A DNA stretch of 64,000 nt, from contig JACTAT010000165.1 of NCBI GenBank assembly GCA_014526335.1, positions 238,902 through 302,901 on the forward strand, read 5' to 3'. Positions 12,401 through 18,400 of the stretch are shown one piece after another. Position numbers and translations under genes: made by a program. Under the pieces are notes generated by a model that was not told where the DNA came from, did no database searches, and saw only the letters and a list, made by a program, of their open reading frames with translations. Source of the DNA: Chrysaora quinquecirrha. Its lineage: Eukaryota; Cnidaria; Scyphozoa; Semaeostomeae; Pelagiidae. Every line of letters starts with the position of its first letter. The stretch's first letter is position 1.

Positions 12401-15400
12401 TTACTCCCACCTCTACCCTAGCTCAATGGAAACGTAGTTAGCTCTCTGATCAATCAGTTTAGGTTCGAATACAATCTATAGTGATATGCCATTTGTGGAA
12501 AAATCTGCCGCTAGTGTTAGCAATTCATGAGAATTATATTATTTATTGCAGAATGAGCAAGCGTTGTAGAATGAGCAAGCGCAGAATGAGCAAGCTTTTG
12601 AACAGTTTGTTATTTTAGGGTGGCTTTATTTCAGCTAAGAGAGAGTTCCAGATTTTTGGCCTTTGGAAACGTAATGATATAATGCCATAGTTTAGTTGTT
12701 CATACCCCTTTCTAACCCTCGGAATTCGTAACAGCTTTTTATTTGCTTTATTTTCTAAAAGTTTATCTTTCATCAAGACCGGTTTCGGTTAAATTTATTT
12801 TATTTATAAATTTTTTGAAATTTGTGGGTGCGATATTGCACATTTCTGTCGTTTGAACAGTCAATCAAAGTTCGAGTTGATCTAGCCAATTACGGGGTCG
12901 AATATAGACGGTTCTTACTCGTTCCAAAGGGCTATTCCGAAAGAACCTTGGCTTGGCTTGCCTATGGGCTTGCCTGAACATCCCGAGAAACGAGGCTGAA
13001 GGGGTTAAGGACGGCTAAGATTGTATTCACACCGATACGAGGTTGAACACCGCTGCCAATCATAATAATCTTACCAATTTTCTTGATAACATCCTGTGAT
13101 AAACCATAATCAATATTCCAGCCATGGTCTTTAGCACAAAGTCGCAGGCATCTCTCGGCAAGCATACAGATGGTAAAGACAGGATGCACGCCTACATCAC
13201 ACGGTATGATGCTACCATCAACAATATACAAACCATCGTGTACATCTGACGTATTGTCTAAAGAACAAAGAACAAGAGTCAAATACGTATGGAGTGAGTG
13301 GCCAAGCTTCTCAGTCAGTTCTAGCTGAAGTCAAGCTTGGTCGTGCGAGGTCAGCATCTGGATGGGTGACTCTCCTCATGGATGACTAAACAACTCACTT
13401 TGCCGTCCTTCGGAAGGGACGTTAAACTAGGGGTCCCATACCTGGATGCGGCATGCATAGTAGGCCTAAATTAGCTGGAAAAGATTGAAATAACAGCATG
13501 CTCAAAATAAAGTAACAACAACGAAAACAACAACGCTATTAGTTTCATGAGAAACCCACAATTTTTTTTGAGTATTACAAAACTTCAAAACTGTTATAAA
13601 CATTCTGCCTTAGTTTATTGTTTCGGTCTGTTTCTGTTTTTGATGTTTTGGAGTAGTACAAAAATTCAAAATTGTGATAAACAGCGGAAACATTTTCGGA
13701 CACACTTAAAAGCATTTTCGCCTTACACTCCTCAGAGAATGAACGTCAGAAACAGACCGAAACATAAACAATAAACTAAGGTGGAATTTATGCAAATGTC
13801 AATGCAAATTTAATTAACACAAACACAATGACTATTCGGCTTCTCTTTCTGATTGGTGCAATTTGAGCCGTATTTGGGTATAGATTCCACCTTAGTTTCT
13901 TGTTTCGGTCTGTTTCTGATGTTCATACTCTGAGGAGTGTCATCATTACGTGACATTCGAACGTTTTCAGCCAATCAGACTGCAAAATACAGCTGCGGCC
14001 TTGACCGTAGGGTTAAAATGATAAACTGATTATTATATTACTTACCTATAAAAACTTGTCCTTTATGATTGACAACCCCTTCTTCACCTGTTTCCCCCAT
14101 ACCGCACCCACCTAAAGGATGACCTGTCAAATATCCATCCGTTGGGCCTTCTTGTTCGGGAATAAACGTCCCTCCTAGCTTCGTTGCAATCTCCGTCATT
14201 CTCTCTTGGGCGTTTGCCCAATTTATATCGTAGTATTTTGCTTCATGTTTTATTTGAACATCGTCTTTCCGTTTGTCGTATTCAATTCTACCATGCTTAA
14301 AGCCCTTGCTCATCGAGAACAACGATAACATGTTTGACATTGGTTGTGGGTCTACATTCTAGAAAGAAATAAGTTTGTTAAAATGAGTTTAAAGCTGTCA
14401 TGATGATGGATAATGCGTCTCCGTCAAGCTACTGACAGAGCGATAGGAAGAAGACTAACATACATGACTATTACTCAAGCTTTAAGGGGGCCTATTATAG
14501 GAGGTCCAGAAGCCGCGAAACCGCGAAATATTCAGCTCAAGACCGCAATCCGTTATAAAAAATCGCTAAATCGCGGCCGATTAACATTACTCGTGTTCGT
14601 GATACTAACGGCCCCAATAGCTTGTCAATAGACAATTATCCAGTCGCTTGTTGGCTGGGTCGCTTTGCTCATTTCCTACTTCGTTTTCTAGCGCTGCAGA
14701 GCCCCTTTACGCCCATTCCTTATGAAATTAAGAATGTAGCTGCTGCAGCCGTAGCCTTTTTTCGGCTACAAGCCGCAGCCGCATGCAAAATGCCGCAAAC
14801 CGATGTCAATACACACCAAAAAACGCAAGATACTCGCAAGATGATTCTGGAGCCGCAAACCGTAGAAAAGCTTCTCGAAAGCCGCGAAGCCGCAAACCTA
14901 TAATAGGCCCCCTTTAAGCGCAAAGAAAATTTCACAAAGATACAAACCTGGTACGTTTTGAAGAAGCCTTTGTCGAAAACATGAGACAACGCTTTAGTTA
15001 CATTCGCTTTAGTTAGAATTGCACTTAAAACATTTCTCAATGCCCCAGGAAATGAGACTTCATTGATAATCAAATCATTAGAATCATCCAAGGAATCTGA
15101 GCGCAAATCCACAACTGTAGTCACCGCTGTACCAGGGTTAGATTCTTTATAATGGTCTCTGATTGCCGGACTGGTTGGTAGGCCCATGCAATTCACCTCA
15201 TCTCGAATACCGTAACAAAAACCATGCATGTCATTATTAGTGTGAAAATTGTCTCCAAGACAGTCTGAAACGTTCAGGCCATTCTCTTTCGAGCGTAGCA
15301 TGATTTTCGTTGTGCCAATTACGCCGGCGGCGACAAAAACGAAACGGGCCTTTGTGACTTGCTCCTTCACTCTTCCGACTGTATCTCTTTTGTAGCGCAC

Positions 15401-18400
15401 AAGCCATAGACCAGTGTACGAATCACGGGTTACAGATGAAACCTCGACCTAGAAAGCAATTTCTCTCGTTAGAGGCATACTCTTCAGTTCCAAATCAAAG
15501 GTGGAACACTTCAGGCGTGTTCTTCTTAAATAACAAAACCGTCCGAATTTCGAAAACAAAAAGCTTCAAAAAACAGAATCCATGATTTTCAAAATAAAAA
15601 CAGGAATTCTGGAAATCCGAGACGTTTTCCAACATCTGTTCTAAATGAGTCCACTTTCACGCCAAAATTCTTGCTTACGTCGTTCCCGTCCCCAGACCCT
15701 TTCGTGTGTCTCCTGGCAACTGGGCAACTGGTAAAATGAAAGTCTCCTTCGACCCTCTAACCGAGAATCTCTCCAAAGTCTCGGAAACCATCTACTTTTA
15801 AGGGCAGAAGGTTTTGGAGAGCTCCAAAACCAAGCGTTCTAAAAAGAAAGGCTTCAAAAAGCACACATTCCGAAACAATAAGGCTAGGCCCAGGGCGTTT
15901 AACGGAAATAGTCATGTTACATGAGCGTAATTGAGAGAAAATACATTTCAAAACAACCAAAATTTATGAAATACTACTAAAACCCCTGTCTGTTTTGATT
16001 TTAAACCCTAAACAGGGGCAGTGCCACAGTTTGAACTGAGGGAAATTTCCACGCCATTTCTCTCGAGGATCAATATTCTAGTTCTTCTTAAAAAATTCCA
16101 CAAGAAAATGATGGGAGTACCGAAACCTTAGCAACAACGAATTAAAAGAAGACAGATCGTAAAGTTTCTAGCTATAAAGCAGGCGCTTTCCGAAAGTGTA
16201 TAGGGCGTGGTCCAAAACCCTCTTTAAGGAATTCCAGACCCCCAATATTTGCTCCATTCACTTGCATATCGACTCCACTATCTGGTCGCTGACACCGCCC
16301 CTGATCCCAAAGAAAGTACACAATAATAAAATAATAGTTTAATAGACCATTTCAACTAAGGGCCTCGTTTTCAAAGAAATTGAAAACTAGGTCATAGAGA
16401 AATTTCGACTTCAGATTCGAATTCAGCACCTTCTTTTTAGTGTTCAGGCAAAGTTTTATGCTTCTAGTCTTTACGATATTGATTTTATAGGCGTTAAAAG
16501 TTTGAAAATCTATAAAGGATTTGACCGTGAAAAATCGCTGGGGGTGAAAATTTACACCCTCAGTCATTTTACACGGTCAAATCCCTTTTAAATTTTCAAA
16601 CTTTTAATCGCTACAGAATCAACATCGTAAGGACTAGGAGCGTAAAATTTGCCTTAACACTGAAACGCAGGTGCTAAATTCGAATCTGAAGTCGAAATTT
16701 CTCTATGACCTAATTTTCAATACTTTTTAAAACGAGGCCCTTAGTTGAAATGGTCTATACCTTTGTGAATATGTGAGCACCATGTGCTTTGGCATCAGGA
16801 AGGTAATTCAAATTCAATGTATTCTTGGCACCAGTGTTGCATCCAGAGCAACAGTTGCCGCAACCATTGCATGCAGGTTGTTCAATTCCAATGGCATTAG
16901 GACCATCTTTGAAGTTCACAAATCTAAAAGGGAGAGGTAAAAGACTAAAGCCGCAGCTACACGTTGCAGTTTTGAAATGGCAACCAGATATGTTAGCAAA
17001 TTGTTGTTTGGGCAGGAAAAAAAGTCGCACGTAGAGCCAATAATGGATTTTTGAACTAGATGTCCTGCGACCTGAAGCAACACGGTAGAAGAACATTGCT
17101 TTAGTTGAACCTTTTCGAGACATGTGTTTGCTTGTCGCCTACTTGTCGCCAATGATGTGGCTGCGTGAAGCCGGTTTTTGTGCCCGAAGGGGGGGGGGGG
17201 TACTTCATTGTTCAGGAGACTAGACGTGCCGCCCAGTTTTTCCAAACCCACCCGTGTCTACCAATAAATTCTGTTTATCGTGGTACTCATGTATAGAAAA
17301 AACAACTAAATTTTTTACCCATTTGTACCAATATCTCAAATGTTAATGCATGTCTAAAATGTTATATATATTTTGCTACCCATGTGTAGAGATTGTTTAC
17401 GAAAACCAACCCATGTGTAGGGAAATTGACGCTGAAAAAGTTATCTATTTGGGCGGCACGTCTAGTATATTGAACAATGGAAGTACCCCCCGGGTTTTTA
17501 TGCATTGGCAACGCAACACGGCTGCGTATTGATACAAAATTTCCTCAAGACGAGGTGCCTTCCTGGAAACTTTCTAGAACCCATTCTTCTTGTCGCAGCA
17601 TATAGCCACCTCAGGATTTCTCAGAAAAGGACATTCAGGAGTGTTGCGTCGCAAGAAAAGGTGGAAAACCGCTCATGCAGCCGCGGCTTAAGTGAAGCCT
17701 GGTAAGCATAACATTATCATGAGTGCAAGATTTCCCGCAATCAAGATTTCGTAATTATTGAGTCGTAACTAACACGATCATAGAATCGTGAAATCAAACC
17801 ACAGGAGGCCCAATCGCATAAATAGCATCAGTGATATAACCTTACTTGTGTTGTTTTCTGCCTAAAACGTCCTATTTTCGATATAGAAATTTGGTTGTTG
17901 CTGTTGTTTGGAAGACGCCACATTGTGATAGCCTGTGATAGCTTTATACGTATATAATAAATAATAACAAGGAGTGAAGCTTTTTGAATAGCTTTGATAT
18001 AAAATTGTTTCGTTTTGCCTGAATTTCGGTGAATTTTGCGTTAAACGCCAACTTCTTTACATCAAAATGTTCCCCACCACCTACACTGTCTACAGAGTAC
18101 ACTTGCTTTCACTTTCCTCAACTAAATCATTTAAAACAGGCACGAAAATATGTTTGTCTATCTGGCGGTTTGAAATCTGCCGAGGCGCGGTCCTATCACT
18201 TTCAATGCTTCTCTGCAAATGCAGTAGCCCGGCGGCACCGGACATTTGGCTAGAGTACCTAGTGCCGCTTGATGTTAAAAACACACCCATTTTATATCAC
18301 TCATTTTCGCTAAATGGTATACCAAGCTTTATACCAATTTGAAGCAAACTGATACCCGACTATACCAAATATCCAAATATCTGCAATATCTGAAATTGGT

